NCBI GenBank assembly: GCA_963732765.1
Contig: CAVTAS010000008.1
Location: 496,001-560,000, forward strand
DNA length: 64,000 nucleotides
Direction of reading: 5' to 3'
Origin: JANYHF01 sp963732765
GTDB taxonomy: Bacteria; Pseudomonadota; Alphaproteobacteria; Rhizobiales; Hyphomicrobiaceae
The notes beneath the pieces are model-generated. The model ran no database searches, had not been told where the DNA came from, and was given only the letters and a program-made list of their open reading frames with translations. The translations under genes were made by a program, and so were the position numbers. This document shows, in pieces, positions 63,434 through 64,000 of the stretch. Numbering within the stretch: position 1 is the first letter of the stretch; each line of letters begins with the position of its first letter.

Positions 63434-64000
63434 CTACCATCCCGCCTGCAATCCAAACCATGCGGCGGCGAGCACCAATATCACGCAAGGGACAACGCGC
63501 TTGGCATAAGCCCGGCTGCCACTGGCGGTTGCCAATGCGATCTTGGTGAGCGAGTTGGTGGTCAGGCCTGCCAGTATCGGGATCGCGGCATCGGCGACAG
63601 GCATCTTTCCCGATGCAGCCAGCGAGGCTACCGAAACGATGCTGGCATGCGCATCGGCAAAGCCGGCAAGGGCTGCCCCCGCCACGACGCCTTGCGAGCC
63701 AAGCCAATGGCGCAATGCCGCAGCGGCTAGCAGCACGGCCGCGATCACCACGGCCAGCACCAGCGCAGCCGGCAAACTGAAGGCCTCGGCCTCGGCCTCC
63801 GGCGTCTCTGCGGTGGCAGTCCTGGCGCCAAACGTGAAGACTGCCCCCAGAGCAATGGCGGTTGCCCCAGCCGCCGCCAGCGATGGCCATAGGGCCATCA
63901 GCACGGCCGGGCTGACAACGGCCAGCAGTGCCGTCGCCTGAATGATCGTGGCCACGTTGGAGAGCACCGCGCCCGCCACCGCCGGCCCCAGGAGCAGCGG
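63434..64000 (-). CDS. DUF4010 / MgtC-related membrane protein, C-terminal part (cut by window edge)
   Basis: The frame is open to the right edge, so the N-terminus is missing; about 188 C-terminal residues are seen. It is very hydrophobic with several helices and the DUF4010 segments ALAGFADAHASIVSVASLAASG and LTTNSLTKIALATASGSRAYA. DUF4010 often follows an MgtC-type domain. Function unknown; magnesium or ion handling is only suggested by the family. Convergent with rnr, ten bases apart. Confidence 0.8.
   Translation of the reverse strand, partial: PLLLGPAVAGAVLSNVATIIQATALLAVVSPAVLMALWPSLAAAGATAIALGAVFTFGARTATAETPEAEAEAFSLPAALVLAVVIAAVLLAAAALRHWLGSQGVVAGAALAGFADAHASIVSVASLAASGKMPVADAAIPILAGLTTNSLTKIALATASGSRAYAKRVVPCVILVLAAAWFGLQAGW

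Overview
The window is GC-rich, densely coded DNA from an alphaproteobacterium, most likely in the Hyphomicrobiales (Rhizobiales). The grounds are the run pyrB-maoC-pyrC'-plsY-dprA-topA-rnr, an Usg-family gene, a DUF1285-Nudix-CCA block divergent from a MoxR-DUF58-DUF4159 operon, a Rhizobium-type L-rhamnose locus (RhaSTPQ, RhaK, RhaD, RhaI), and an MbfA iron exporter gene preceded by an Irr-box-like palindrome. I saw no rRNA, tRNA, CRISPR array, transposase or phage gene. Species assignment cannot be made from the sequence alone.

Layout. 1-4.8 kb: a cut-off TAXI-type binding protein, a LysM plus solute-binding-domain protein, and two unrecognised genes. 4.8-11.6 kb: FtsB-like protein, truA, an ATP-grasp protein, a cysK carrying two frameshifts, the coupled pair coaBC-dut, and mbfA. 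11.7-16.2 kb: polA, bracketed by two different nested palindromes and joined in one open frame to the rhamnulokinase. 16.2-26.5 kb: the rhamnose regulon. rhaR-rhaS-rhaT-rhaP-rhaQ(frameshifted)-rhaK run leftward and rhaD-rhaI run rightward, with an outer-membrane barrel gene between them; rhaU is not seen. 26.5-34.2 kb: a small zinc-finger-like protein, argG, carbonic anhydrase, an ArsR plus three-domain SRPBCC/VOC operon, a fatty-acid desaturase, an amidohydrolase and upp. 34.2-44.1 kb: CCA-adding enzyme, Nudix and DUF1285 facing moxR, DUF58, DUF4159 and a large VWA/glutamine-amidotransferase-like membrane protein. 44.1-52.6 kb: CapA-like protein, usg, SCO1 with a 53-residue membrane protein, a MetV/MetF pair, a low-GC island with an orphan gene and a BrnT toxin/XRE antitoxin pair, and a dimethylglycine/sarcosine dehydrogenase-like enzyme. 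52.7-64 kb: the pyrB...rnr run and a cut-off DUF4010 membrane protein.

How the genes work together. RhaSTPQ imports L-rhamnose; RhaI, RhaK and RhaD convert it to dihydroxyacetone phosphate and lactaldehyde (or its oxidised product). MetV/MetF and the dehydrogenase probably both handle folate-bound one-carbon units. PyrB with the inactive dihydroorotase PyrC' starts pyrimidine synthesis, while upp salvages uracil and dut limits dUTP. MbfA, under Irr-type control, exports iron.

The most striking structure outside genes is a set of at least six kinds of long palindromic repeat. Nearly all sit 12-45 nt before a start codon, and in two cases they supply the start codon (rhaT and the DUF1285 gene). 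A second theme is three single-base insertions (two in cysK, one in rhaQ) plus the kinase-polA read-through. Together these suggest either recent gene decay or base-insertion errors in the assembly.
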